A DNA stretch of 64,000 bases from Brumimicrobium sp041655765 (GTDB lineage: Bacteria; Bacteroidota; Bacteroidia; Flavobacteriales_D; Crocinitomicaceae). Shown piece by piece: positions 34,647 through 42,175 of this stretch; the first letter of the stretch is position 1; every line of letters starts with the position of its first letter. The stretch lies in NCBI GenBank assembly GCA_041655765.1, contig JBBAEU010000002.1:1-64000 (forward strand), written 5' to 3'. The notes beneath the pieces were generated by a model that was not told the origin of the DNA, did not search any database, and was given only the letters and a program-made list of their open reading frames with translations. A program made the translations under genes and the position numbers.

Positions 34647-36935
34647 ATGAAAAATATAACGAAAAAATATTTTCAATTATTTACTTTAATTGGAACATTG
34701 ACTTTTTTGACAATGAATCATTCTTCTGCCCAAATTACGGTTGATAATACTTATACCGTTGGTGACTTAATTCAAAATGTCTTAGCTGGTTCAGGAGTTC
34801 AAATTAGTAATATCACTGTAAACGGTGGAGCGGCAACACAAAATACAGTTTTAGGAAATGCAACTTATTTTACAGATGGAGGAACAAATTTTCCAATATC
34901 ATCAGGAGTTTTGTTAACAACAGGTAATGGAGTCGGAGCAGTAGGACCCAATACCTCTACATCATTCAGTAATAACGCTCCTCCAACTGCAATCGTAACT
35001 TCTGATCCACATCTTCAAATTATATCTGGTAATAATTGTAGTGGATTAATTCCTATATGTCCTGAAAATGGGATTGTTATCGAGTTTGATTTTATACCTG
35101 CGGGAGATTCTATAAAGTTTCAATATTTATTTGGTTCAGATGAATATCCAGAATATTCACCGTCACAATATAATGATGCATTCGGATTTTTCCTATGGGG
35201 ACCTGGTATTTCTGGACCTTACAACCTTGCTGGTTATCCAAATGGGGGGGCAAATATTGCTACTATTCCGGGTACAACTACACCTGTAACAATCAATAAC
35301 GTTGGTCCTACTGCTAATAGTCAATATTATGTAAATAACAATGTTCAAAACAACCCTGCTATGGCTTATTATGGGAATGCTATTCAATATGATGGAACAA
35401 CTGTCCCTTTATGGGCTTTAGCTGAAGTTCAGTGCGGTGAAACCTATCATATTAAGTTAGCCATAGCTAACGTTGGAGACGAGGGATACGATTCTGGAGT
35501 GTTCCTACAAGCAAACTCATTTTCTTCATCAACTGTTGATATTTCTATTGTTACAGCTAATGCCTCCGTTTCAGATACTGTCTTGATTGCGGGTTGTACG
35601 GAAGGGAGTGTTGTTTTTTCTAGACCGCCATCACAAGCAGATTCTTCGTTAACAATTCATTTTGAAACAGGTGGAGATTTAGTAGAGGGTACACATTATG
35701 ATTATCTGGCTGGGCAAGGAATAGATTCTATTGTTTTTAGTCCAGGTCAAGATACCATCTCTTTGAGTATAATTCCTTATCCTATTGATACTGCCGGAAC
35801 TTATGAACTGATTATTTCTGCATCTACGGTTAATGCTTGTGGAGATACAATTGTAACTTCTGGAAGTATCTGGGTTTTAAATGAGCCAAACTCAGTCGTC
35901 ACAGCTACAGATTCAACCTTATTCTGTTATACGGATAGTATCCCTCTGAATGCAAGTATAGCAAGCGATTTTAATTTAGAACCTTATACTTATACATGGT
36001 CGCTCTTAAATACCCCCAACGATACATTGCATCAAGGGTTGCCATTTATTACCGAACAAATGCAAAATGATACGGTTCATTATCTCGTCCAAGTTACCGA
36101 CCGATGTGGATTTACTTATGTCGATACGGCAACCGTGATTATGAATCAAACTTTGTCTATTGATTCTTTGGTTCAATATCCTGCGACATGTGGATTGAAT
36201 GATGGGGTGGTCTTAGCTTTCCCTTCAGGAATCACGGGAACGCCAGAGTACATTTGGACAACCAGCATCGTAGATACCATACCAGGAGATTCTGTTAGTG
36301 CGACAGCCTGGCCAGATAGACCGGCTACTTGGCATTATTTCTCTGTAACTGACGATGTTTGCTATCAATTAGATAGTATTTTAGTTGAACAGTTACCGCC
36401 GCCAGAAGCAAGTTTTACTGCAACACCGCAGGAAGGTTTTTCACCACTTACTGTAAGTTTTAACAATACTTCAGATCCAGCGGATTCTTATTATTGGGAG
36501 TTTGGGAATGGGACAGACACGATTATTTACTCCTTGGATGATCCAAATAATCAAGTCTATATAGCAGAAGGTGAATATACGATTACCCTCATGTTAACAG
36601 AAGGAGGGTGTACAGATTTTGCAACTCAAACTGTGATTGTAGAAGAATATTTACCTATAACTTATACTATGCCAAATATATTTACACCAAATGGTGATGG
36701 ATCCAACGATTTTTTCCATATTCAACTACAAAATGCAAAAAGCATAAAAATTGAAATCCTAAATAGATGGGGTAATCTTGTTTTCGATAGCTATGATGTG
36801 AATTTTATATGGAATGGAAAAGTACAGAATAGTGGGCCAGAATGTACTGACGGAACGTATTTTTATAGATTTACGGTAACAGATTTGTATGGCGAAACTG
36901 TTGAAGAACATGGATTTGTTCATCTAGTGAGATAA
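34647..36935 (+). CDS. T9SS type B surface protein with choice-of-anchor and PKD domains
   Basis: 762 residues from the ATG at 34647, chosen because MKNITKKYFQLFTLIGTLTF and HSSAQ form the signal peptide. An N-terminal choice-of-anchor L-type domain follows (about 30-290: GVLLTTGNG, IEFDFIPAGDSIKFQYLFGS, DAFGFFLWGPGISG, LKLAIANVGDEGYDSGVFL-like block). Next come Calx-beta/Ig-like segments, a PKD domain (about 590-665: PEASFTATPQEGFSPLTVSF, YYWEFGNG) and a gliding-type C-terminal domain (about 670-762: PNIFTPNGDGSNDFF, ILNRWGNLVFD, GTYFYRFTVTD). It should be exported by the type IX system and act as a large surface adhesin. It is the only gene of its unit. Confidence 0.88.
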   Translation: MKNITKKYFQLFTLIGTLTFLTMNHSSAQITVDNTYTVGDLIQNVLAGSGVQISNITVNGGAATQNTVLGNATYFTDGGTNFPISSGVLLTTGNGVGAVGPNTSTSFSNNAPPTAIVTSDPHLQIISGNNCSGLIPICPENGIVIEFDFIPAGDSIKFQYLFGSDEYPEYSPSQYNDAFGFFLWGPGISGPYNLAGYPNGGANIATIPGTTTPVTINNVGPTANSQYYVNNNVQNNPAMAYYGNAIQYDGTTVPLWALAEVQCGETYHIKLAIANVGDEGYDSGVFLQANSFSSSTVDISIVTANASVSDTVLIAGCTEGSVVFSRPPSQADSSLTIHFETGGDLVEGTHYDYLAGQGIDSIVFSPGQDTISLSIIPYPIDTAGTYELIISASTVNACGDTIVTSGSIWVLNEPNSVVTATDSTLFCYTDSIPLNASIASDFNLEPYTYTWSLLNTPNDTLHQGLPFITEQMQNDTVHYLVQVTDRCGFTYVDTATVIMNQTLSIDSLVQYPATCGLNDGVVLAFPSGITGTPEYIWTTSIVDTIPGDSVSATAWPDRPATWHYFSVTDDVCYQLDSILVEQLPPPEASFTATPQEGFSPLTVSFNNTSDPADSYYWEFGNGTDTIIYSLDDPNNQVYIAEGEYTITLMLTEGGCTDFATQTVIVEEYLPITYTMPNIFTPNGDGSNDFFHIQLQNAKSIKIEILNRWGNLVFDSYDVNFIWNGKVQNSGPECTDGTYFYRFTVTDLYGETVEEHGFVHLVR

Positions 36936-36959
36936 TTCATATCCAACTGAACAATATAT

Positions 36960-36988
36960 AAAAGCTGTCCGTATGGATGGCTTTTTTT
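36960..36988 (+). terminator. Rho-independent terminator after the adhesin gene
   Basis: AAAAGCTGTCC pairs with GGATGGCTTTT through 11 pairs including two G-T wobbles, with loop GTAT, ending in a run of seven T. It lies 25 bp after the stop codon. Confidence 0.75.
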
Positions 36989-37058
36989 GTCATTTCATTC
37001 TGTAACGGGGAATGGCAACGGACAAACCGTCTGAAAAAGTTGTTAAGGTTGTTCGTTC

Positions 37059-37949
37059 CTACAAACTTCTCGTAATTTTAAAATGACTTCCTTTTGGTGT
37101 GTTTGACAAATACTCAATCTTGTCTCCATGAAGTACAAGTAAACTTTTTACAATGAACAATCCCAAACCTGTTCCTTTCTGTTTTCTGGTAACTTCATCG
37201 CCTATGCGCACAAATTTTTCAAATATCTCCTTGCTATGTTCAGGCGGAATTCCAGAACCTTGATCTTTTACACCCCATATTACATTGTTTCCCTCTTTTT
37301 TAAGATAAACTTCAATCTCCGGATTTGTTCCTCCATATTTATAAGCATTTTCAAGTAAATTTAATAATGCCGTTTCAATAATAGATAAATCTACTTTTCG
37401 AACTATATCTTTCTCAATACTTGACTTGATGGGTACACGAAGTTTACTCCAATTTTCAGCTATCTCAGCTATTTCATTGGACAAGTTATGTTCGGTTATA
37501 TTTAGCTTAAAGTGTTGATTTTCAATTTGTGTGGCAGTTAAAATGTTTTCAATCATCACTTCTAATCTTCTGTTTTCTTCTAATGCTTTTTCTAACAATT
37601 TCTCTTGCTGATCTCTGTCAAGGCTATGTCTTTTTAGCAATGTTTGAAGATAAAGTTTGCTCGACGCAATGGGTGTTTTCAATTCATGAGTTACAGATAA
37701 TAAGAAATTACTTTGTCGATTTGATATTAAGATTTCCTTTTGAAAAGAACGTCTTATTTGCCAAATTCCTAATATTAGTAGAAGAAAGAAAACCAATCCT
37801 TCACCAATAATCATTATAATCTGCTTACGCTGTTTTTCTGGAGGCTCAATTATTGAAGCTAAATCAATTAAGTGATATGCCCACCAACCGAATTGCATAA
37901 TAACATAAGCACTTAAAATGTAGAGCCATATCACTGTGTTTTTTTTCAT
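37059..37949 (-). CDS. Sensor histidine kinase without linked regulator
   Basis: 296 residues. Two membrane helices (about 7-30 and 43-62) have only a very short periplasmic loop between them. A HisKA domain follows with the phospho-acceptor H88 in SVTHELKTPIASSK, then a HATPase domain with the N box NLLENAYKYGG, G1 VKDQGSGIP and G2 GTGLGLFIVK. The tiny sensor part suggests it senses the membrane or a partner protein. No response-regulator gene lies nearby. Dtd is immediately upstream (1 bp apart), so the kinase rides on the dtd transcript. Confidence 0.9.
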   Translation of the reverse strand: MKKNTVIWLYILSAYVIMQFGWWAYHLIDLASIIEPPEKQRKQIIMIIGEGLVFFLLLILGIWQIRRSFQKEILISNRQSNFLLSVTHELKTPIASSKLYLQTLLKRHSLDRDQQEKLLEKALEENRRLEVMIENILTATQIENQHFKLNITEHNLSNEIAEIAENWSKLRVPIKSSIEKDIVRKVDLSIIETALLNLLENAYKYGGTNPEIEVYLKKEGNNVIWGVKDQGSGIPPEHSKEIFEKFVRIGDEVTRKQKGTGLGLFIVKSLLVLHGDKIEYLSNTPKGSHFKITRSL

Positions 37950-37950
37950 C

Positions 37951-38403
37951 TTACTCCTTATTTTTAGTGTCTATAATTATGGTAACTGGACCATCATTTA
38001 TCAATGAAATTTTCATGTCTGCGCCAAATTCTCCTGCTTCAACTTTTAAATTACTTATTTCATGCAATTTTGCCTTAAATTTTTCATAAAGAGGAATCGC
38101 AGTTTCAGGTTTTGCAGCTTTGATAAAACTCGGGCGAAATCCTTTCTTTGTCATAGCATGTAAAGTAAATTGAGAAATCACTAAAAATTCGCCATTTACT
38201 TGATGAATATCCAAATTCATTTTTCCTTCATTATCCGAAAATACCCTTAATCCATTTATCTTATGACAAAGCCAGTCGATGTCTTTATCAGTATCACTTT
38301 CTTCAATACCAAGTAAAATCAAAAAGCCTAATCCAATTTCTCCAACAACTTTTTTGTTTATCATAACACTCGATTCTGAAACTCTCTGAATAACAACTTT
38401 CAT
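37951..38403 (-). CDS. dtd: D-aminoacyl-tRNA deacylase
   Basis: 150 residues, complete. It hydrolyses D-amino acids (and glycine mischarged on tRNA-Ala) off tRNA. It begins MKVVIQRVSESSVMI. The active-site segment SQFTLHAMTKKGFRPSF and the cross-subunit Gly-cisPro motif in NDGPVTIIID are both present. The upstream gene guaA is divergent. The histidine kinase follows after 1 bp. Confidence 0.95.
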   Translation of the reverse strand: MKVVIQRVSESSVMINKKVVGEIGLGFLILLGIEESDTDKDIDWLCHKINGLRVFSDNEGKMNLDIHQVNGEFLVISQFTLHAMTKKGFRPSFIKAAKPETAIPLYEKFKAKLHEISNLKVEAGEFGADMKISLINDGPVTIIIDTKNKE

Positions 38404-38492
38404 TCTTGATTTAACTATTTATTTCTACTAAATTACGAGATATAATTGAATCTCTTAAAAAAATCTAAGAAATCTCAATTTATTATTTAAAA

Positions 38493-38525
38493 TTGAATTA
38501 GCAATGAATCGGTTTGTTATCTTTG
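38493..38525 (+). promoter_or_regulatory. Promoter for guaA, start site at the ATG
   Basis: ATTG (TTG 38493-38495), 22 bases, then TATCTTTG (38518-38525), an exact TAnnTTTG. The guaA ATG begins at 38530, 4 bases after the box, where transcription itself should begin, so the mRNA is probably leaderless. Confidence 0.5.
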
Positions 38526-38529
38526 TATT

Positions 38530-40062
38530 ATGCAAGATACAATTTTAATAATTGATTTTGGTTCTCAATATACACAGCTTATCGCTAGAAGAGTGCGTGA
38601 ACTATATGTGTATAGTGAAGTTTATCCTTGGGACAAATGCCCTCAAAATCTTAAAAATTATAAGGGAGTAATTCTATCAGGAAGTTCTTTTTTATTAGCT
38701 GATGAAAAAGCCCCAACCCGAAATGTTCTGGGAATGGTAAAAGATTTACCATTATTAGGAATCGGTTATGGTGCAAGTTTATTGCTTTCACTATCTGGTG
38801 GAAAAGTTATTCCTGCTGGTAAAAGGGATTATAAAAAAGATATAATCGAAAAGATTGACCAGCAGAATCCACTTTTTAAAAATGTTTCTAAAAATACGAG
38901 AGCTTGGATGTCTCTTGGAGAAAAAATTAAACAATTACCAGCCTCATTTGAGACAATTGCTGAAAGTCAAGATGATAACATCGTAGGCTTTTGTAATAAA
39001 GAGAAAGATATCTACGGAATACTTTTTCACCCTGAGGTGTTTCATACAGAGAAAGGAAAAACAATCATTCAAAACTTTGTAACAGGTATTTCTGGTTGTA
39101 AACAAAATTGGTCTCCAAAAGTATTCGTTAACTCAACAATTCAAGAGTTAAAAAATCAATTAGGAGATGACCGTGTTATTTTAGGATTATCAGGTGGTGT
39201 TGACTCTTCTGTTGCTGCTGTTTTACTCAATAAAGCAATCGGAAGTAATTTACACTGTATTTTTGTTAATCACGGTTTATTAAGAAAAAATGAATATGAG
39301 AGTGTCCTTGAAAGTTATAAAGGAATGGGACTCAATGTAAAAGGTGTTGATGCTTCCGAACGTTTTCTTAATGAACTTACTGGAATAACAGACCCAGAGA
39401 AAAAGCGTAAAATAATTGGCAAGGTATTTGTCGATGTGTTTGATGATGAATCTAAACTTGTTGAAAATGCAAAATGGTTGGGACAAGGGACAATTTATCC
39501 TGATATTATCGAGTCGGTTGGAATAGACGGGACTTCAAATAAACCAATAAAGTCGCATCATAACGTTGGTGGATTGCCAGATTATATGAAATTAAAGGTT
39601 GTCGAACCATTAAAATTATTATTTAAAGACGAAGTTAGAAAAGTAGGAGAGGAATTGGGAATTGATTCAAATATTGTTGGAAGACATCCTTTTCCAGGAC
39701 CTGGATTAGGAATTCGAATACTTGGAGAAGTTACAAAAGAGCGAGTGAAAATTTTACAAGAAGCAGATGCGTTGTTTGTTAATACGCTTTTAGATAATAA
39801 TTTATATGATAAAATTTGGCAAGCTGGAGCAATTCTATTACCTGTAAATACAGTGGGTGTTTCAGGTGGAGAAAGAACCTATGAAAATGCTGTGGCGTTG
39901 AGAGCCGTAACGTCTATTGACGGAATGACAGCAGATTGGTACCCAATTCCTTACGAATTGCTTAAAGAAGTCTCAAATAAGATTATTAAACATGTAGATG
40001 GTGTGAATCGTGTTACTTTTGACATAAGTTCTAAACCACCCGCAACAATAGAATGGGAATGA
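38530..40062 (+). CDS. guaA: GMP synthase, glutaminase nucleophile lost
   Basis: 510 residues, full length. It aminates XMP to GMP. The C-terminal ATP-pyrophosphatase half is intact: P-loop LGLSGGVDSSVAAVLL, FVNHGLLRKNE, LGQGTIYPD, KSHHNVGGLPD and the dimerisation domain ending RVTFDISSKPPATIEWE. The N-terminal class-I GATase half (about 1-190) keeps IIDFGSQYTQLIARRVRE and the HPE pair (H167, E169). However, the nucleophile motif, normally GxCYGxQ, reads GIGYGASLL with Gly at 79 (codon GGT, 38764-38766), and the oxyanion-loop GGP is SGSSF. Glutamine hydrolysis should be abolished, leaving ammonia-dependent synthesis. The downstream LysM gene overlaps by ATGA. Confidence 0.95.
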   Translation: MQDTILIIDFGSQYTQLIARRVRELYVYSEVYPWDKCPQNLKNYKGVILSGSSFLLADEKAPTRNVLGMVKDLPLLGIGYGASLLLSLSGGKVIPAGKRDYKKDIIEKIDQQNPLFKNVSKNTRAWMSLGEKIKQLPASFETIAESQDDNIVGFCNKEKDIYGILFHPEVFHTEKGKTIIQNFVTGISGCKQNWSPKVFVNSTIQELKNQLGDDRVILGLSGGVDSSVAAVLLNKAIGSNLHCIFVNHGLLRKNEYESVLESYKGMGLNVKGVDASERFLNELTGITDPEKKRKIIGKVFVDVFDDESKLVENAKWLGQGTIYPDIIESVGIDGTSNKPIKSHHNVGGLPDYMKLKVVEPLKLLFKDEVRKVGEELGIDSNIVGRHPFPGPGLGIRILGEVTKERVKILQEADALFVNTLLDNNLYDKIWQAGAILLPVNTVGVSGGERTYENAVALRAVTSIDGMTADWYPIPYELLKEVSNKIIKHVDGVNRVTFDISSKPPATIEWE

Positions 40063-41957
40063 GAGTTTTTATAGTACTTTTTTTGATTTTTAGTAGCTCA
40101 CTGTATTCGTTTACACAGAAAGAGAATGAAGAAGTTATCGACGGTTATGTTTACAAAATTCATATTGTAGAAAAAGGAAATACTTTATATCAGCTTCAAC
40201 AAGAATACAATGTCGATGTTGAAACGATTAAAAAATCAAACGCTTCACTGAAAGATGATGGATTGGCAATTGGTCAGAGATTATTAATTCCCTTTATTAG
40301 TGTTTGGGAAGATGAACCTGCAAGAGTAAAACTTCATGAGGTACAGAGGAAAGAAACAGCTTTCGGAATTGCTAAAACCTACAATTGTAAATTAGCGGAA
40401 TTGATTCATCTGAATAATAAATTAGAAAGCGGACTTAATGTTGGTGAAATACTTTATGTTCCCGTTAGAAATAAAGTGGCTGATATAACTCACTCTACTC
40501 CACAAAATGAGCGTGAGTCAGAGCAAGAAAATAAACCTGAAGAGTCAGAAGAAACAGTTGAGACTAATCCTTTCGATCGAAGCGATGAGAAAGGAGAAGA
40601 CTTTGATGATGATTTAGAAATAGACAAAGATGAATTTAGGGCATCTTTTCCCGATAGCATCTTACATTATGAAGTGAAAAAGGGTGAAACACTTTACTCC
40701 ATATCTAAACGGTTTATGGTTCCCATTGATACTTTGAAAAAATACAATGACATCACAAATAATAGTATTCAGCCAGAACAAATACTTAAAATTAAATTAA
40801 AACAGGAACATTTAAATAATGCTGAGATAAGAACTTCGTTTGAAGATTTTAATCGTAAACCTATTGTCAGAAATGAGATGATTCAGCATAAAAATAAATA
40901 TAAAATCCTTGTAGCTTTGCCAATGAAACTCAATCAAAATCGAGAAATAATTTCTGAAATGTATGATGAAAAGTCTTCGCTAAATATGACAACAGATTTA
41001 TCTGTTTCATTCTTAATGGGCGCGCAAATGGCAATTGATTCATTAAAAAATCTTGGACTGAATGGAGAAGTAGAGTTTTTTGATACAGAAGGGAATTTAG
41101 ATCGTTTTAAAAACCATATTGGTGTCAATGAGAAGCGTTATGATTTAATTGTAGGACCTTTTTATCAAGAGCTTATTGAATATGCTGCAACCTGGGGCTT
41201 TGAAAGTAAGACTCCTGTGATTTCTGTAACAAAAATTCCTACGAAATACTTAGAGAATAACCCATATTTAATGTCAACTGTTCCGTCTGATTTGACATTA
41301 ATAAGAGGAATGGCAAAGTATTTGGCGAAAACTGGAAACAATGTTGTTTTGATAGAAGGTGTGACAGCAGAAGAAAAAGAAAAAGTCGAACATTTTAAAA
41401 ATGTATATGCAGATCATGGAGGAACAAAATTAACACTTTCTTCAATTGGAAATAACTCTGGAGCCACATTAGGACCAAAAATTATCGCTCAACAGGAAAA
41501 CTATGTTGTATGTTTTTCTAATGATGTTCAGCGAATAATGACTTTTGTTACCACTTTGAATAATGCGAAAAATACTTGGCATAGAAATACAAATATTAAC
41601 ATGGTTGGATTAAAAGATTGGGATAACTATTCAACTTTGACAAATTATTATAAAAACCGATTTAATTTTCATTATGCATCTGCCAATTATCTCAATTATT
41701 CTGACAACAAAATGATTGATTTTAATCAGAGTTTTAGAGATAAATACGGTTCTGAGCCTTCAAGATTCGCAGTTCATGGATTTGATGTTATGCTTTCTCA
41801 AGTTTCTTATCTTTTATTAGGAATGGACAGAAATAGAGGATTGATGGACTCTTTTAATTTACAACAAATCGGTTCCAGTCATGGTTTTGAAAACACCAAG
41901 GTTTTCATAATACGACAAGATGAATTTGAGTTAGAGCTGTTAGAAATTATTGAGTAG
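40059..41957 (+). CDS. LysM protein with periplasmic-binding-like domain
   Basis: 632 residues from the ATG at 40059, which overlaps the guaA stop as ATGA (another ATG lies two codons earlier). A signal peptide (MRVFIVLFLIFSSSLYSFTQ) is followed by three LysM peptidoglycan-binding modules (about 28-78, 90-135, 205-252: HIVEKGNTLYQLQQEYNVD, HEVQRKETAFGIAKTYNCK, YEVKKGETLYSISKRF) and an acidic linker. The C-terminal half (about 285-632) resembles type-1 periplasmic binding proteins of amino-acid transporters (KILVALPMKLNQNREIISEM, RYDLIVGPFYQE). Together they suggest a wall-anchored periplasmic ligand binder. Coupling to guaA implies co-expression. Confidence 0.85.
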   Translation: MRVFIVLFLIFSSSLYSFTQKENEEVIDGYVYKIHIVEKGNTLYQLQQEYNVDVETIKKSNASLKDDGLAIGQRLLIPFISVWEDEPARVKLHEVQRKETAFGIAKTYNCKLAELIHLNNKLESGLNVGEILYVPVRNKVADITHSTPQNERESEQENKPEESEETVETNPFDRSDEKGEDFDDDLEIDKDEFRASFPDSILHYEVKKGETLYSISKRFMVPIDTLKKYNDITNNSIQPEQILKIKLKQEHLNNAEIRTSFEDFNRKPIVRNEMIQHKNKYKILVALPMKLNQNREIISEMYDEKSSLNMTTDLSVSFLMGAQMAIDSLKNLGLNGEVEFFDTEGNLDRFKNHIGVNEKRYDLIVGPFYQELIEYAATWGFESKTPVISVTKIPTKYLENNPYLMSTVPSDLTLIRGMAKYLAKTGNNVVLIEGVTAEEKEKVEHFKNVYADHGGTKLTLSSIGNNSGATLGPKIIAQQENYVVCFSNDVQRIMTFVTTLNNAKNTWHRNTNINMVGLKDWDNYSTLTNYYKNRFNFHYASANYLNYSDNKMIDFNQSFRDKYGSEPSRFAVHGFDVMLSQVSYLLLGMDRNRGLMDSFNLQQIGSSHGFENTKVFIIRQDEFELELLEIIE

Positions 41958-41990
41958 TTTCGGTATTTTTTTTGCATAGAAATTTACGCA

Positions 41991-42054
41991 TAAAAAAGCG
42001 AGAGGATGAACAGGCGTCCATTACCTCTCGCTATCAACCTAACCACCTAAATCG
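41991..42054 (-). ncRNA. Candidate small RNA, minus strand
   Basis: On the minus strand, ACTTG (TTG 42086-42088), a 20-base spacer and TAATTTTA (42058-42065, one mismatch to TAnnTTTG) precede a G-rich stretch, GATTTAGGTGGTTAGGTTG. Then comes a perfect 9-bp hairpin stem, AGCGAGAGG/CCTCTCGCT (41997-42005 with 42024-42032), and six T: a textbook Rho-independent terminator. No minus-strand gene exists here for it to terminate. On the plus strand the hairpin has no T tract. The predicted transcript is about 64 bases. No family assigned. Confidence 0.45.
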
Positions 42055-42140
42055 CAGTAAAATTACAAAAAAGAAATGAAGCCACCAAGTTTTTTTAAAT
42101 CATTTTTAAAACTAACTTATTAATTCTCTGCTATTTTGAC

Positions 42141-42148
42141 TAATTTTG
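42141..42148 (+). promoter_or_regulatory. -7 promoter element for the S9 peptidase gene
   Basis: TAATTTTG, exact TAnnTTTG, 27 bases before the ATG at 42176. It overlaps an upstream in-frame TTG (42146), which argues for the downstream ATG as start. Confidence 0.5.
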
Positions 42149-42175
42149 TTATCTTCGAGAAGTAAAAAAAAATCA

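Noticed and set aside
41997..42032. Hairpin as plus-strand terminator of the LysM gene
   Set aside because: On the plus strand the stem is followed by ATCAACC with no T tract; the T6 is only on the minus strand, so it fits a minus-strand transcript.
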